NCBI GenBank assembly: GCA_022447275.1
Contig: JAKVBK010000019.1
Span: 1-58,853, forward strand
DNA length: 58,853 nucleotides
Direction: 5' to 3'
DNA from: Oceanicola sp.
GTDB taxonomy: Bacteria; Pseudomonadota; Alphaproteobacteria; Rhodobacterales; Rhodobacteraceae
The first letter of the stretch is position 1. Each line of letters starts with the position of its first letter. Positions 7,839 through 21,199 of this stretch are shown one piece after another. The notes beneath the pieces are model-generated. The model did no database searches, was not told the DNA's origin, and saw only the letters and a list, made by a program, of their open reading frames with translations. Both the position numbers and the translations under genes were made by a program.

Positions 7839-10718
7839 TCACTCTGCGGCCTCGGCGATCTCGGACATGGGCGGGCATGTGCAGACCAGGTTGCGATCCC
7901 CATAGGCGTTGTCCACGCGATTTACCGGCGGCCAGTACTTGTCCACGCGGAAGGCTCCCATCGGGTAGCATCCCTCTGCACGGGAATAGGCGCGGTCCCA
8001 ATCGCCAACCAGATCTTCGACCGTATGCGGAGCGTGACGCAGGGGGCTCGCCTCTACAGTGATCTCCCCCCGCTCAATCGCCGCAATCTCTGCGCGGATG
8101 CCCAGCATGGCGTCACAGAAACGATCAAGCTCCGCCTTGGTTTCCGACTCCGTCGGCTCAATCATCAAGGTGCCTGACACCGGCCACGACATGGTCGGCG
8201 CATGAAAGCCACAATCCACCAGACGCTTGGCGATGTCCTCGACGGTGACACCCGCGGATTTCGCAAAAGGCCGCACGTCCAGAATACACTCATGAGCCAC
8301 ACGTCCCGCATGGCCGCGATAGAGCACCTCAAACGCCCCCGACAGCCGATCGGCGATGTAGTTTGCATTCAGGATGGCGACGCGGGTGGCCTGCGTCAGG
8401 CCTGCGCCCCCCATCATCCGAATATAGGCCCAGGAAATCGGCAACAGCGACGGCGAACCATAGGCGGCCGCAGCCACTGTGCCATCCAAGGGACGGTGCA
8501 AGGCCTGCAGAACCGCCCCCGCCCCGCTGACCGGGTGCCCTGGCAGATAGGGCGCAAGATGCGCCTTCACGCCAATCGGCCCCATGCCCGGGCCACCCCC
8601 ACCATGGGGGATGCAGAACGTCTTGTGCAGGTTCAGGTGGCTGACGTCCCCGCCCAAATCACCGGGCTTCGACAAACCCACCATGGCATTCAGGTTCGCC
8701 CCATCGATATAGACCTGTCCGCCATGCTCATGGGTCACCGCACAGACCTCGACCACGGTTTCTTCGAACACCCCATGCGTGGATGGATAGGTGATCATGC
8801 AACCTGCAAGCTTGTCGCCCGCCGCGGCGGCCTTGGCGCGAAAATCCTCCATGTCGATATTGCCGTTGTCATCACATGTCACAGCAACCACATCCCATCC
8901 CACCATCTGGGCGGAGGCCGGGTTTGTGCCATGGGCATTGACGGGGATCAGGCAGATGTTGCGATCTGCCTGCCCGCGCGCCTCGTGGTAGCGCGCGATG
9001 GTAAGCAACCCCGCATATTCCCCCTGTGCGCCTGAGTTCGGCTGCATCGAGATGGCATCGTACCCGGTGATCTGGGCCAGTTTGTCGGACAGATCTCCGA
9101 TGAGTTGATGATAGCCCTCCGCCTGTTCGGGCGGACAGAACGGGTGCAGCGCGGAAAATTCCGGCCAGCTGACCGGCATCATCTCGGCTGCCGCGTTGAG
9201 CTTCATCGTGCACGACCCAAGAGGGATCATCGCACGGTCCAGCGCGAGATCCCGGTCTGCAAGGCGGCGCATATACCGCATCATCTCGGTTTCCGCGCGG
9301 TTCATATGGAACACGTCATGCTCGAGGAAGCCGCTGACCCGCTCCATGCCCTCGGGCAAACGGTAACGCGGGGCGGTGACATCATCGGCCCGATGTATAC
9401 CGAAGGCGCGCCAGACCGCTTCCGTCGTTTCGCGGCGCACCAATTCGTCAAAGGCGATCCCGATCCGATCGTCACCGACGCGGCGCAGGTTGATGCCCTC
9501 GGCCTCAGCCCGGTCCAATACCGCCCTTTGAAACAGCCCCACATGCACTGTCACAGTGTCAAAGAACGCGTCCTGGTCCACCTTGAAGCCCGCATCTTCG
9601 AGCCCCTCGACGAGGCGCACGGTCTTGCGATGTACCCTTTGCGCAATCGCCTTGAGGCCCTTGGGCCCGTGGAACACCGCGTAAAACCCGGCCATCACAG
9701 CCAGCAAAGCCTGCGCTGTGCAGATGTTCGAAGTGGCCTTTTCGCGACGGATATGCTGTTCGCGCGTCTGCAACGACAGCCTGTAGGCGCGGTTGCCATG
9801 ACTGTCGATGGAGATGCCAACAAGACGGCCCGGCATCGCGCGTTTCATCGAGTCCTTGCACGCCAGATAGGCCGCATGCGGACCACCATAGCCCATCGGC
9901 ACACCAAAACGCTGCGTGTTGCCCACCGCAATATCTGCGCCCATTGCGCCGGGCTCTTTGAGCAGGGTCAGGGCCAATGGGTCTGCCGAGACGATGCCCA
10001 GCGCCCGATGCTCATGCAGAGCCGCAATATGCGGCGTGAAGTCCCGCACCTGGCCATAGGTGCCGGGGTACTGGAACAGCGCCCCAAACACGGCGGCTGC
10101 GTCCATCTCGTCGGGATTGCCAACGATCACCTCAATGCCAAGGGGTTCGGCCCGGGTTTTCACCACAGCGATATTCTGAGGGTGGCAATCCTCATCCACG
10201 AAGAACGCCACAGCTTTCGATTTGGACAGGCGCCGCGCCATCGTCATCGCCTCTGCGCAAGCGGTGGCTTCATCCAGAAGCGAGGCGCCCGCAACGGGCA
10301 AGCCCGTCAGATCGGCAACCATCGTCTGGAAGTTCAGCAGCGCCTCAAGGCGGCCCTGGGAAATTTCTGGCTGATAGGGTGTGTAGGCCGTGTACCACGC
10401 CGGGTTCTCCAGAATGTTGCGCTGGATTGCCGGCGGCGTCATCGTGCCGTGATACCCCATGCCAATGAGCGAGGTGAACACCTTGTTCTTGGCCGCGATC
10501 TTGCCGAGGTGGTGCATCAGCCCTCCCTCGGAATAGGCTTCCCCGAATTCCAGCGGCGCCGCCTGCCGGATGGCCTCCGGCACGGTTTCATCGATCAGCG
10601 CATCAAGGCTGTCGGCCTTCACGGTGGCGAGCATCGCCTCCATTTCTTCGGGCGAAGGGCCAATATGGCGGCGGTTTGCGAAATCGTAGGGCAGATAGTC
10701 TGTGGGTTTGAACGACAT
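7839..10718 (-). CDS. gcvP: Glycine dehydrogenase (decarboxylating), P protein
   Basis: A 959-residue single-chain P protein of the glycine cleavage system. It decarboxylates glycine on PLP and passes the aminomethyl group to the lipoyl arm of GcvH. Its length matches the fused (alpha+beta) type of E. coli. The PLP lysine is in [19 protein letters not shown] (around residue 700). The N-terminal half carries [19 protein letters not shown] and [10 protein letters not shown], typical of the inactive PLP-fold half. The start Met at 10718 has AGGAGCCGACCG before it; a 26-codon upstream extension is not conserved in kind. It is the last gene of gcvT-gcvH-gcvP and lies 103 bp after gcvH. Confidence 0.97.
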   Translation of the reverse strand: MSFKPTDYLPYDFANRRHIGPSPEEMEAMLATVKADSLDALIDETVPEAIRQAAPLEFGEAYSEGGLMHHLGKIAAKNKVFTSLIGMGYHGTMTPPAIQRNILENPAWYTAYTPYQPEISQGRLEALLNFQTMVADLTGLPVAGASLLDEATACAEAMTMARRLSKSKAVAFFVDEDCHPQNIAVVKTRAEPLGIEVIVGNPDEMDAAAVFGALFQYPGTYGQVRDFTPHIAALHEHRALGIVSADPLALTLLKEPGAMGADIAVGNTQRFGVPMGYGGPHAAYLACKDSMKRAMPGRLVGISIDSHGNRAYRLSLQTREQHIRREKATSNICTAQALLAVMAGFYAVFHGPKGLKAIAQRVHRKTVRLVEGLEDAGFKVDQDAFFDTVTVHVGLFQRAVLDRAEAEGINLRRVGDDRIGIAFDELVRRETTEAVWRAFGIHRADDVTAPRYRLPEGMERVSGFLEHDVFHMNRAETEMMRYMRRLADRDLALDRAMIPLGSCTMKLNAAAEMMPVSWPEFSALHPFCPPEQAEGYHQLIGDLSDKLAQITGYDAISMQPNSGAQGEYAGLLTIARYHEARGQADRNICLIPVNAHGTNPASAQMVGWDVVAVTCDDNGNIDMEDFRAKAAAAGDKLAGCMITYPSTHGVFEETVVEVCAVTHEHGGQVYIDGANLNAMVGLSKPGDLGGDVSHLNLHKTFCIPHGGGGPGMGPIGVKAHLAPYLPGHPVSGAGAVLQALHRPLDGTVAAAAYGSPSLLPISWAYIRMMGGAGLTQATRVAILNANYIADRLSGAFEVLYRGHAGRVAHECILDVRPFAKSAGVTVEDIAKRLVDCGFHAPTMSWPVSGTLMIEPTESETKAELDRFCDAMLGIRAEIAAIERGEITVEASPLRHAPHTVEDLVGDWDRAYSRAEGCYPMGAFRVDKYWPPVNRVDNAYGDRNLVCTCPPMSEIAEAAE

Positions 10719-10821
10719 CGGTCGGCTCCTGTGGCGCAAGCTGTCGGCACTTGAAGGGTCAGGCCCATGGCAAGGCCCGGCAAGGATTGCCTGCACGAAC
10801 GGGCCGTGCAGGCAGAACGGA

Positions 10822-11208
10822 TCACTCTCCGATATGGGCCTTATAGGCGGCTTCGGTCATCAGCGCCGCAAGGGCGTCTGGATCGGCAATCTTCATGGTG
10901 AAGAACCAGCCTTCGCCCATGGGATCTTCAGAGGCCTGGCCCGGATTGTCTGCAAGCGCTTCGTTGACCTCAAGCACCTCACCATCCACCGGGGCGAGGA
11001 TCTCGGAGGCGGCCTTGACGCTTTCAATCACCGCAACCTCATCATCCTTCGCCACCGTTGCCGGCGGCTCAGGCAGTTCGACAAAGACAACATCGCCCAA
11101 CTGTTCTGCCGCGTGGGACGTGATGCCAACGGTCACGACAGTCGGGTCTTCTTCGTCGGGGCGCAGCCATTCGTGAGCCTCGGTGAAACGCATGGTGGAC
11201 AGGGTCAT
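10822..11208 (-). CDS. gcvH: Glycine cleavage system H protein
   Basis: A 128-residue lipoyl carrier of the glycine cleavage system, shuttling the aminomethyl group between P, T and L proteins. The lipoylation site is the Lys in [11 protein letters not shown] (about residue 68), and the C-terminus has GEGWFFTMK and Y-K-A-H-I-G-E as in the family. The start at 11208 ([14 protein letters not shown]) follows an AGGAGGA ribosome binding site nine bases upstream; the Met five codons later is possible but lacks a site. It lies 28 bp after gcvT. Confidence 0.96.
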   Translation of the reverse strand: MTLSTMRFTEAHEWLRPDEEDPTVVTVGITSHAAEQLGDVVFVELPEPPATVAKDDEVAVIESVKAASEILAPVDGEVLEVNEALADNPGQASEDPMGEGWFFTMKIADPDALAALMTEAAYKAHIGE

Positions 11209-11236
11209 TAGGTGGTTCCTCCTGGGTGGACAATCT

Positions 11237-12361
11237 TCAGCGCTTGTATTGCGCAGGGGTAAACGGAAGCGGGACAACCTCAACCGGCAGGCGTTTTCCG
11301 CGCATTTCGCCATAGAGGGTGGTACCGGGTTGCGCGCGCGCAGCATCGACACGGCCCATTGCGATAGGGCCGCCCACGGTGGGGCCAAAGCCGCCGGACT
11401 GGATTTCGCCGACGGGGGTGCCGCCCTCCTGGTCGGCAAACAAGACGATACCGGCCCGCATGGGGGCGCGGCCCACGGGGCGCAGCCCGACCCGGCTGCG
11501 TGCCGCGCCGTTTTCAAACTCTGCAAGGATGGCATCGGCCCCGGGGAAGCCTCCGGCCCGCGCGCCACCAGTGCGGCGAATCTTGGGGATCCCCCAGCCA
11601 AGGCCAGCTTGCGCCGGGCTCACATCGGGCCCCATGTCATTGCCCATCAGCGGCAGACCCGCTTCCAGCCTCAGGCTATCGCGTGCCCCCAGCCCGGCGG
11701 GCAGGACATCCTGCTGCGCCAACAGCAGCTTTGCCAGACGCGTGGCATCCTGCGCAGATACGGAAATCTCATAGCCATCTTCACCGGTGTACCCGGCCCG
11801 GGCCACCAGCACGGAAATCCCATCAACGACCGCCTCCCGGACATCCATGAACCGCATCTCGGCGGCCTCCGGCCAAAGCGCAGACAGCGCGGCCTCGGCC
11901 TTGGGCCCCTGCAAGGCAATCAAGGCACGATCTTCGGCCATCGACACCTCCAGGCCCGGCAAGCCCGCCTTGAGCAGCGCAAAATCCGCATCGCGACAAG
12001 CACCATTGACCACCAGAACGAAGTGATCCGGGCCAAGGCGTGCGGCCATCAGGTCATCCTCGATCCCGCCGGCTGAATTTGTCAGAAGGCCATAGCGCTG
12101 GCGCCCTTCCGCAAGGCCAATGAGATTTGCCGGGATCAGCGCCTCAAGTGCCTCTGCAGCCCCGGGCCCGCGGACCGTGACCTGCCCCATGTGAGACACG
12201 TCGAACAGGCTGGCAGCCGTGCGGGTGTGGGTGTGTTCGGCCATAACGCCTGCAAACTGCACGGGCAGCGCATGATCGGCATAGGACACCATCTTGCCGC
12301 CCAACTCAGCCAACATGCCCGTCAAAGGCGTTGCGCGTGCGGCATCCAAATCTGCTGCCAT
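11237..12361 (-). CDS. gcvT: Aminomethyltransferase, T protein
   Basis: A 374-residue tetrahydrofolate-dependent T protein, which releases ammonia from the aminomethyl-lipoyl GcvH and makes 5,10-methylene-THF. Family marks are PLTGMLAELGGKMV and the typical FDVSHMGQV near the N-terminus, with the catalytic-type Asp in NSAGGIEDDLMA and the C-terminal barrel motif GTPVGEIQSGGFGPTVG. The start Met at 12361 is preceded by GGGAGACTGCT; the frame runs on into the riboswitch, which is not coding. First gene of the operon, 88 bp downstream of the second glycine aptamer, so expression should respond to glycine. Confidence 0.96.
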   Translation of the reverse strand: MAADLDAARATPLTGMLAELGGKMVSYADHALPVQFAGVMAEHTHTRTAASLFDVSHMGQVTVRGPGAAEALEALIPANLIGLAEGRQRYGLLTNSAGGIEDDLMAARLGPDHFVLVVNGACRDADFALLKAGLPGLEVSMAEDRALIALQGPKAEAALSALWPEAAEMRFMDVREAVVDGISVLVARAGYTGEDGYEISVSAQDATRLAKLLLAQQDVLPAGLGARDSLRLEAGLPLMGNDMGPDVSPAQAGLGWGIPKIRRTGGARAGGFPGADAILAEFENGAARSRVGLRPVGRAPMRAGIVLFADQEGGTPVGEIQSGGFGPTVGGPIAMGRVDAARAQPGTTLYGEMRGKRLPVEVVPLPFTPAQYKR

Positions 12362-12449
12362 AGCAGTCTCCCGTCCTTCTTTGGCCGGGCCTGCAATTTT
12401 CGCATGGCGTACCGGCACCTTGAACCGCGCGGCATTGCGCGGCTTGGTG

Positions 12450-12622
12450 CCCCCTCTGTCCTTTCGCCTGAGATCGTTATCCCTTCGGCGGGCACATGTC
12501 CGTGCCTCTCTCCAGAGTCTTATGACAACACCGGTCCTGCGGCCTGAGAGTTTCCGGGGCGGTTGCTCCTTCGGCACCTTACCACTTGGCGGTGGTTCGG
12601 TTCTCCCGGTGTCGTCACTGTA
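12450..12622 (-). promoter_or_regulatory. Tandem glycine riboswitch
   Basis: Read on minus, two glycine-aptamer cores lie in a row. Aptamer 1 (about 12531–12616) has GGGAGAACC, GCCGAAGGAGCAA and ACTCTCAGGC. Aptamer 2 (about 12451–12516) has CTGGAGAG, GCCGAAGGGATAACGATCTC and AGGCGAAAGGACAGAG. The leader GACGACACCGG (minus strand of 12606–12616) can pair with CCGGTGTTGTC of the linker (12524–12534), giving a long first helix, as known for leader–linker pairing in tandem glycine riboswitches. A GC-rich hairpin at 12424–12441 (CCGCGC … GCGCGG) lies in the 88-nt expression platform before gcvT. It has no T run, so control could be at translation. Confidence 0.93.
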
Positions 12623-12745
12623 TACGCTGCCATACCGCCACGTCCGGAGCAAGGCAAGCCTTGCCGCACCCTCCCAGCCAAATCACTGGACGTGCGGCAT
12701 GTGCCAGCGCTAGGTGAGAGGGCTGGTACGACAAGGAGCTTTCCC

Positions 12746-13648
12746 ATGCAGAAACCTGTTATCGGATTTATCGGGCTTGGCCTCATGGGGCATGGCATGG
12801 CCGCAAACATCCTGAAAAACGGGTACGATCTCAGGGTGTTGGCCCACCGGAACCGCACCAATATCGATGATCTGGTCAGCAAGGGCGCCATAGAGGTGGA
12901 CAGCCCGGCCCAGATGGCCGCGCAATGCGATATCATTCACCTCTGCGTTTCCGGCTCGCCGCAAGTAGAGGAGAATATCCGGGGAACAAACGGCATTCTG
13001 TCCGCAGCGCAGCCTGGCCTGATCGTGATCGATTGCTCAACCTCTGATCCTGTATCGACGCAGGCCCTGAACGCAGAGATGGCCGCCCACGATGTGATCC
13101 TCGTGGACGCTCCGTTATCACGCACTCCGAAGGAAGCCGCGGAAGGCACGCTGGACGCAATGGTTGGCTGCAGCCCGGAAGTGCTCGAACAGATTCGCCC
13201 GGTGCTGGCGTGCTGGGCGGGGATTATCGTCCATGTCGGCCCTGTGGGCTCTGGACACAAGATCAAGCTCATCAACAACTTTATCGCGATGGGCTATGCC
13301 GCCCTTTATGCCGAAGCCTTGGCGCTTGGCCGCAAAAGTGGCCTGACAGCAGCGCAGATCGACAGCGTGATACGGCCCGGTCGTCTCTCCAATGGCTTCT
13401 ACGAGACCTTCATGAAATGGACTCTCGAACGGGATGAAAACGCCCACCGTTTTGCCATCACCAACGCACATAAGGACATGCGCTATCTATCGAACATGGG
13501 GCTTGCCGCCGGCGCCGTGACCCCGTTGCAAGCCGTGATCCGCAATGGGTTCGCCGCAATGGACGCGCAGGGCGATGGGGACAAATTCGTGCCGATGCTG
13601 GCAGATTTCATCGCGGCGCAGAACGGTCTGCCCGAACAAGACGGCTAG
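12746..13648 (+). CDS. Beta-hydroxyacid dehydrogenase family NAD(P)-dependent oxidoreductase
   Basis: A 300-residue enzyme of the 3-hydroxyisobutyrate/tartronate semialdehyde reductase family. The N-terminal Rossmann domain starts with GFIGLGLMGHGMA (NAD(P) binding). The substrate segment DAPLSRTPKEAAEGTLDAMVG matches the family DAPVSGG..A..GTL pattern, with S-R-T-P replacing SGG, so the natural substrate may differ from the classic members. The catalytic lysine is in GSGHKIKLINNF (about residue 173). The start has AAGGAG eight bases upstream. It runs divergently from the riboswitch/gcv operon and shares its stop tetranucleotide CTAG with the convergent hydrolase. Confidence 0.87.
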   Translation: MQKPVIGFIGLGLMGHGMAANILKNGYDLRVLAHRNRTNIDDLVSKGAIEVDSPAQMAAQCDIIHLCVSGSPQVEENIRGTNGILSAAQPGLIVIDCSTSDPVSTQALNAEMAAHDVILVDAPLSRTPKEAAEGTLDAMVGCSPEVLEQIRPVLACWAGIIVHVGPVGSGHKIKLINNFIAMGYAALYAEALALGRKSGLTAAQIDSVIRPGRLSNGFYETFMKWTLERDENAHRFAITNAHKDMRYLSNMGLAAGAVTPLQAVIRNGFAAMDAQGDGDKFVPMLADFIAAQNGLPEQDG

Positions 13649-14460
13649 CCAGCCTCAGCCGCGCTGCGCGCGATAACTTCCGCCATCACCTGCGCCACTT
13701 TGGGGCCATGGGTCAGCGGCACCATATGTCCAGCGCCCGCAATGCGATGCCGGCTGGAGGTGACCATACGCCGTTCGAGTTGATCGAGGATGCCACTGAT
13801 CACCTCGGGACTGTCAGCCCCTTCAACCAAGGCCACGGGCACGGCAAGTCCTTCCAGACGCCCAGGCAGCAATATGCCGCCCGTGTCATCGTGCAAACCG
13901 GGGGCCTGGGCCTGAATCAGATGTATGCGTTGGCACCAGCTGTCTCGCACGGGCGCGGGGAGCATCTCCCAGGGGATGCCGCCGCCGCCCCACATGGTGT
14001 AGAAATCCTGCGCCGCACCAAGACGATCCCCGGCGGCAAGTGCCTGCTCAAATCCCGTCGTTCCCGCAATTACCTGCGTGTAGGCCTCAGTGCCCCGCAG
14101 AGCAGCGAAAAGAACCGGCTCCACCAAGGTCAGGCTCTGGACAAGCTCAGGGTGATCAAGCGCAACACGCAGGGCGATCGTAGCACCATAGGAATGGCCA
14201 AACAGATGGGCTGGGCCCGTATTCTGTAGGATCCCGACCATGCAGTCCGCGCAGTGGCCGTGAAAGTCCAAAGCTGTCTCGTCGGGCCAGTCTGGGGAAC
14301 GCCCATGCCCGGGCAAGTCAGGCACATGCCACGTGCTGTCAGGCAGCGCAGCTGCAAGGCCTTGCAGCACCCGTCCGGATGCAAGGGCACAATGCAATCC
14401 CAGAACTTGGGTTGCGCCATCGCCATATTGGCGCAGATGCAGGGGCATATCTGGTGTCAT
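13645..14460 (-). CDS. Alpha/beta hydrolase
   Basis: A 271-residue cytoplasmic alpha/beta hydrolase. The HG-type oxyanion motif is replaced by LGLHCALASGR, followed by PDLPGHGRSPDWP. The nucleophile elbow is FGHSYGATIAL (Ser about residue 97), the acid is probably Asp in VEGADSPEV and the His is in AGAGHMVPLTH. It resembles epoxide hydrolase/esterase-like members with a short cap. It is encoded 8 bp downstream of the chromene-carboxylate isomerase gene, so the pair is probably an operon. The last three bases of its stop overlap the stop of the plus-strand dehydrogenase gene. Confidence 0.82.
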   Translation of the reverse strand: MTPDMPLHLRQYGDGATQVLGLHCALASGRVLQGLAAALPDSTWHVPDLPGHGRSPDWPDETALDFHGHCADCMVGILQNTGPAHLFGHSYGATIALRVALDHPELVQSLTLVEPVLFAALRGTEAYTQVIAGTTGFEQALAAGDRLGAAQDFYTMWGGGGIPWEMLPAPVRDSWCQRIHLIQAQAPGLHDDTGGILLPGRLEGLAVPVALVEGADSPEVISGILDQLERRMVTSSRHRIAGAGHMVPLTHGPKVAQVMAEVIARSAAEAG

Positions 14461-14468
14461 GGGGGCGC

Positions 14469-15068
14469 CTAGAGCTTGCCAGAAAGGTGCAGGTCGAGAT
14501 CGTCAAGCCGATCCTGGCCCCAAAACCGTTCGTCGCCATCGGTAATGTAGAATGGCGCGCCAAAGACACCGCGGCTGGCGGCCTCCTCGAGATTGGCAGC
14601 GTAGGTTTCCGCGCCAGTCAGCAAGCCACTGTCGGCAAGGGACGGATCAAACCCCGCCTGTTCGAGACAGGCCCGGATCACGTCATCGGCGGCGATGTCC
14701 TGCTCTTTGGCCCAGCACGCAGACGTGATCGCGGCAACCAGTTTGCCGACATCCCCATCGCCTGCCTGTTGCGCGGCAATGATCGCATAGGATGACGGCG
14801 CCGGATTCGTGGGCCAGAACGCCGGATGCAGATTAATGGTCATATCGGCCTTGATCGCTTGTCGACGCAGTTCCTGCAGCCGCATTTCCTGTCGACTTGG
14901 ATGCCGATCCTTCGGCGCAAGCCCCCCTGTGCGCCCGAACAACGCAATGAGGTCCACGGGCTTGTAGGTGATCGTGGCGCCGTGCTTGCCCGCAATCTCT
15001 TCCAGTCGATTCCTTGCGAGATAGGCGAAGGGCGAGATGGTCGAGAAGAAATAGTCGATATGGGCCAT
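14469..15068 (-). CDS. 2-hydroxychromene-2-carboxylate isomerase (DsbA-fold, GST-kappa-like)
   Basis: A 199-residue thioredoxin-fold protein of the HCCA isomerase/GST kappa group, which uses glutathione in the cis–trans isomerisation of naphthalene breakdown intermediates. The N-terminus reads YFFSTISPFAYLARNRLEEI, with Ser in the place of the redox Cys. The cis-Pro signature GVFGAPFYITDGDERFWGQ and the final D-L-D-L-H are typical. Start at 15068 with AGGAG before it. No other aromatic-degradation genes lie nearby, so the family name may not give the true substrate; glutathione-dependent processing of another compound together with the hydrolase is an alternative. Confidence 0.82.
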   Translation of the reverse strand: MAHIDYFFSTISPFAYLARNRLEEIAGKHGATITYKPVDLIALFGRTGGLAPKDRHPSRQEMRLQELRRQAIKADMTINLHPAFWPTNPAPSSYAIIAAQQAGDGDVGKLVAAITSACWAKEQDIAADDVIRACLEQAGFDPSLADSGLLTGAETYAANLEEAASRGVFGAPFYITDGDERFWGQDRLDDLDLHLSGKL

Positions 15069-15251
15069 GGTGGCGGGCTCCTGAGCGGTGTTCGCCGGCA
15101 ACCTAGCGCTGCCATGCCCGGTTGGACAGGGCACTTCTGCACGACAATGGTGTGCGACGCGAAGGACACAGTTTCCTTTGAGGGGAAGGTGGCTTAAAGC
15201 GAAAGGTATGGAGACCCCGCCCCGTTCCTAGATTCGACCCGAGGTAGCAAG

Positions 15252-16262
15252 ATGTCCAATCCAACCCAGCCGAAGATGATTTCCGGAAACGCGAACCCGG
15301 CTTTGGCCAACGCAGTGGCACGTCGGATGTCGATGTATCGTGGCATGCATATCGGGCTGGTCGACGCACGTGTTGAACGGTTCAATGATCAGGAAATCTT
15401 TGTTGAGGTGTATGAGAACGTCCGCGGTGAGGACATGTTCATCCTCCAGCCCACCTCGAACCCGGCAAATGACAACCTTATGGAATTGCTCATTATGTCA
15501 GACGCACTGCGCCGGTCCTCGGCAGGGCGTATCACGGCTGTCATTCCCTATTTTGGCTACGCCCGGCAGGATCGCCGCACCAAGGCCCGCACGCCGATCT
15601 CGGCCAAGCTGGTGGCCAACATGCTGGTCAGCGCCGGGGTGGAACGCATCCTGACGATGGATTTGCATGCGGCGCAGATTCAGGGCTTTTTCGATATTCC
15701 CGTGGACAACCTCTATGCCTCGCCCGTCTTTGCACTGGACATCAAGCACCAGTTCGGAGACCGCATGGACGAGTTGATGGTGGTGTCACCGGATGTGGGT
15801 GGCGTTGCCCGGGCCCGTGAACTGGCCCAACGCATCGGCTCTGCCCTCGCCATTGTCGACAAACGCCGCGAGAAAGCCGGTGAAGTGGCCGAGATGACCG
15901 TCATCGGTGACGTGAAGGGCAAGACGTGCCTGATCGTCGATGACATGTGTGATACGGCCGGCACCCTGTGCAAGGCAGCCGATGTGCTGATGGATGCTGG
16001 CGCCAAAGAAGTGCATGCCTACACCTCGCATGGGGTGCTCAGCGGGCCTGCCGTGGGCCGGATCACAAATTCGCAGCTGAAATCCATGGTGATCACCGAC
16101 ACGATCGAGCCGACAAAACCGGTGCTGGCCTGCAAAAACATCCGCATCGTTCCCACGGCCCCGATCTTTGCCCAAGCCATCCTGAATATCTGGAACGGCA
16201 CCTCGGTCTCTTCCCTGTTCAGCCATGACACTCTGAGCGCCATTTATGAGGGCACCTACTGA
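15252..16262 (+). CDS. prs: Ribose-phosphate pyrophosphokinase
   Basis: A 336-residue PRPP synthetase, making 5-phosphoribosyl-1-pyrophosphate from ribose 5-phosphate and ATP for purine, pyrimidine, His, Trp and NAD synthesis. The Mg/ATP region TRRT-like [19 protein letters not shown], the histidine [13 protein letters not shown] and the PRPP-binding loop [18 protein letters not shown] are intact. About 20 residues precede the usual start of the family ([15 protein letters not shown]), as in other Rhodobacterales. GAGGTAGCAAG precedes the ATG. It is divergent from the isomerase gene; the 183 bp between holds both promoters. Confidence 0.96.
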   Translation: MSNPTQPKMISGNANPALANAVARRMSMYRGMHIGLVDARVERFNDQEIFVEVYENVRGEDMFILQPTSNPANDNLMELLIMSDALRRSSAGRITAVIPYFGYARQDRRTKARTPISAKLVANMLVSAGVERILTMDLHAAQIQGFFDIPVDNLYASPVFALDIKHQFGDRMDELMVVSPDVGGVARARELAQRIGSALAIVDKRREKAGEVAEMTVIGDVKGKTCLIVDDMCDTAGTLCKAADVLMDAGAKEVHAYTSHGVLSGPAVGRITNSQLKSMVITDTIEPTKPVLACKNIRIVPTAPIFAQAILNIWNGTSVSSLFSHDTLSAIYEGTY

Positions 16263-16401
16263 TCTCCAGTAGGTGATCTTGCTGTTTGGCCAAACTGTCC
16301 CCCGCGCTCTGTGCGGGTGGATGCAGCATCGCGTGATCGGCATGTGGCGTGCTTGGCTTGACCTTTGAATGGGTTTCAGTCGGACGCCTCAGTAACTGGC
16401 A

Positions 16402-16752
16402 CTAAGGGATATTCCAGTCATCCTCGTGGGCCAGTTCCCCAATGGACATCCAATCTACCCGCGCCCGCGCCACGCGCGTGTCGCCCCATGTTTTGAAAGC
16501 AATGGTGAACCCGGTACGGGAGATGCTTTCAGCCTGTAAATCCGCCCGCTTGTTGGTGGCGCTGTCCATATCGAACATGGACAAGGAGACCATCACTTGT
16601 GGCGCCTTGCGGTATGTTTCTGCAAAGGTGACTTCCTGACGGACCATGCGGGCGCCTTCTTCGGTCCACATGGGGCCGCCTTCGGCAAAGTCCGAGAACA
16701 TCAAGACTTGGCCGCGGTCAACGCCGATCAAATTGTTTCGCAACGACTGCAT
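16402..16752 (-). CDS. H-type lectin domain protein
   Basis: A 116-residue protein made up of one H-type lectin domain, the fold of snail agglutinins and discoidin that binds galactose/GalNAc-type sugars. The signs are a start in VDRGQVLMFSDF, GGPMWTEEGAR, a VTFAETYRKAPQVMVSLSMFDMDS core, and the end FKTWGDTRVARARVDWMSIG. No signal peptide is seen, so it may be cytoplasmic. The Met at 16752 is chosen because homologous sequence starts there; an upstream GTG at 16812 adds 20 atypical residues, and neither has a good ribosome binding site. It is downstream of the atp operon, beyond that operon's terminator. Its ligand is unknown. Confidence 0.75.
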   Translation of the reverse strand: MQSLRNNLIGVDRGQVLMFSDFAEGGPMWTEEGARMVRQEVTFAETYRKAPQVMVSLSMFDMDSATNKRADLQAESISRTGFTIAFKTWGDTRVARARVDWMSIGELAHEDDWNIP

Positions 16753-16864
16753 GGCTACAATTTGCCGAAAACTCGCCGCACACGCAATGGAAGAGTGGTG
16801 GGGAGAGAACACCCGGCGTGCTGTTGAGGCTTCTCCGCACCAAAATTAAGGCCCGCGCCATAAC

Positions 16865-16886
16865 AAAAGGGGCCCGGAGGCCCCTG
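16865..16886 (-). terminator. Intrinsic terminator of the atp operon
   Basis: On minus, GGGGCC … GGCCCC forms a stem with a short TCCG loop, followed by TTTTG. It lies about 32 bp past the atpC stop. Confidence 0.75.
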
Positions 16887-16917
16887 ATGTCTTGGTCTAT
16901 CAAAGTGCGCGATGGTG

Positions 16918-17322
16918 TCAGGCAGAAATGCCTACGGCCTCACCAAGCGCCTTAAGATCTGACAGGGTTTTGGCGGCTGCGTCTGCGGCAGCGCCTTCGG
17001 CACCCTGCGCAACGGCTTCCGCCTCTGCCATGATCTCTGCCATCATGTCGGCGGTGAAATCTTCCACCGGGACAGCGCGCTCGGCAAGAACGCTGGTGCC
17101 CTCGGCTGTGATTTCAGCAAAGCCGCCTGTGACCGCATAGCGTGTTTCACCCGCCTCGCCGGACACGGTGAGCACACCGGGCCGCAAAGTGGTGATCACG
17201 GGTGCATGATCGGGCATGGCAGTGAGGTCACCATCCGCGCCCGGGATCTGCACCGCGCTCGCCTGAAGCGAAGCAAGGCTCCGCTCCGGGCTCACGAGGT
17301 TGAATTGCATGGATGCGGCCAT
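16918..17322 (-). CDS. atpC: F1F0 ATP synthase epsilon subunit
   Basis: A 134-residue epsilon subunit of the F1 central stalk, part of the rotor and an inhibitor of ATP hydrolysis. The beta-barrel part has [26 protein letters not shown] broken by the typical [16 protein letters not shown]. The C-terminal helices are short and Ala-rich. The start is one base after the atpD stop region; a second Met four codons in (MQFNLVSP) is an alternative. Last gene of atpHAGDC, followed by a terminator. Confidence 0.95.
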   Translation of the reverse strand: MAASMQFNLVSPERSLASLQASAVQIPGADGDLTAMPDHAPVITTLRPGVLTVSGEAGETRYAVTGGFAEITAEGTSVLAERAVPVEDFTADMMAEIMAEAEAVAQGAEGAAADAAAKTLSDLKALGEAVGISA

Positions 17323-17323
17323 A

Positions 17324-19647
<2,324 letters not shown>

Positions 19648-19657
19648 CTACTCAACC

Positions 19658-21198
<1,541 letters not shown>

Positions 21199-21199
<1 letters not shown>

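Noticed and set aside
9105-10754. 549-codon plus-strand open frame opposite gcvP
   Set aside because: Shadow frame; gcvP is complete and canonical.
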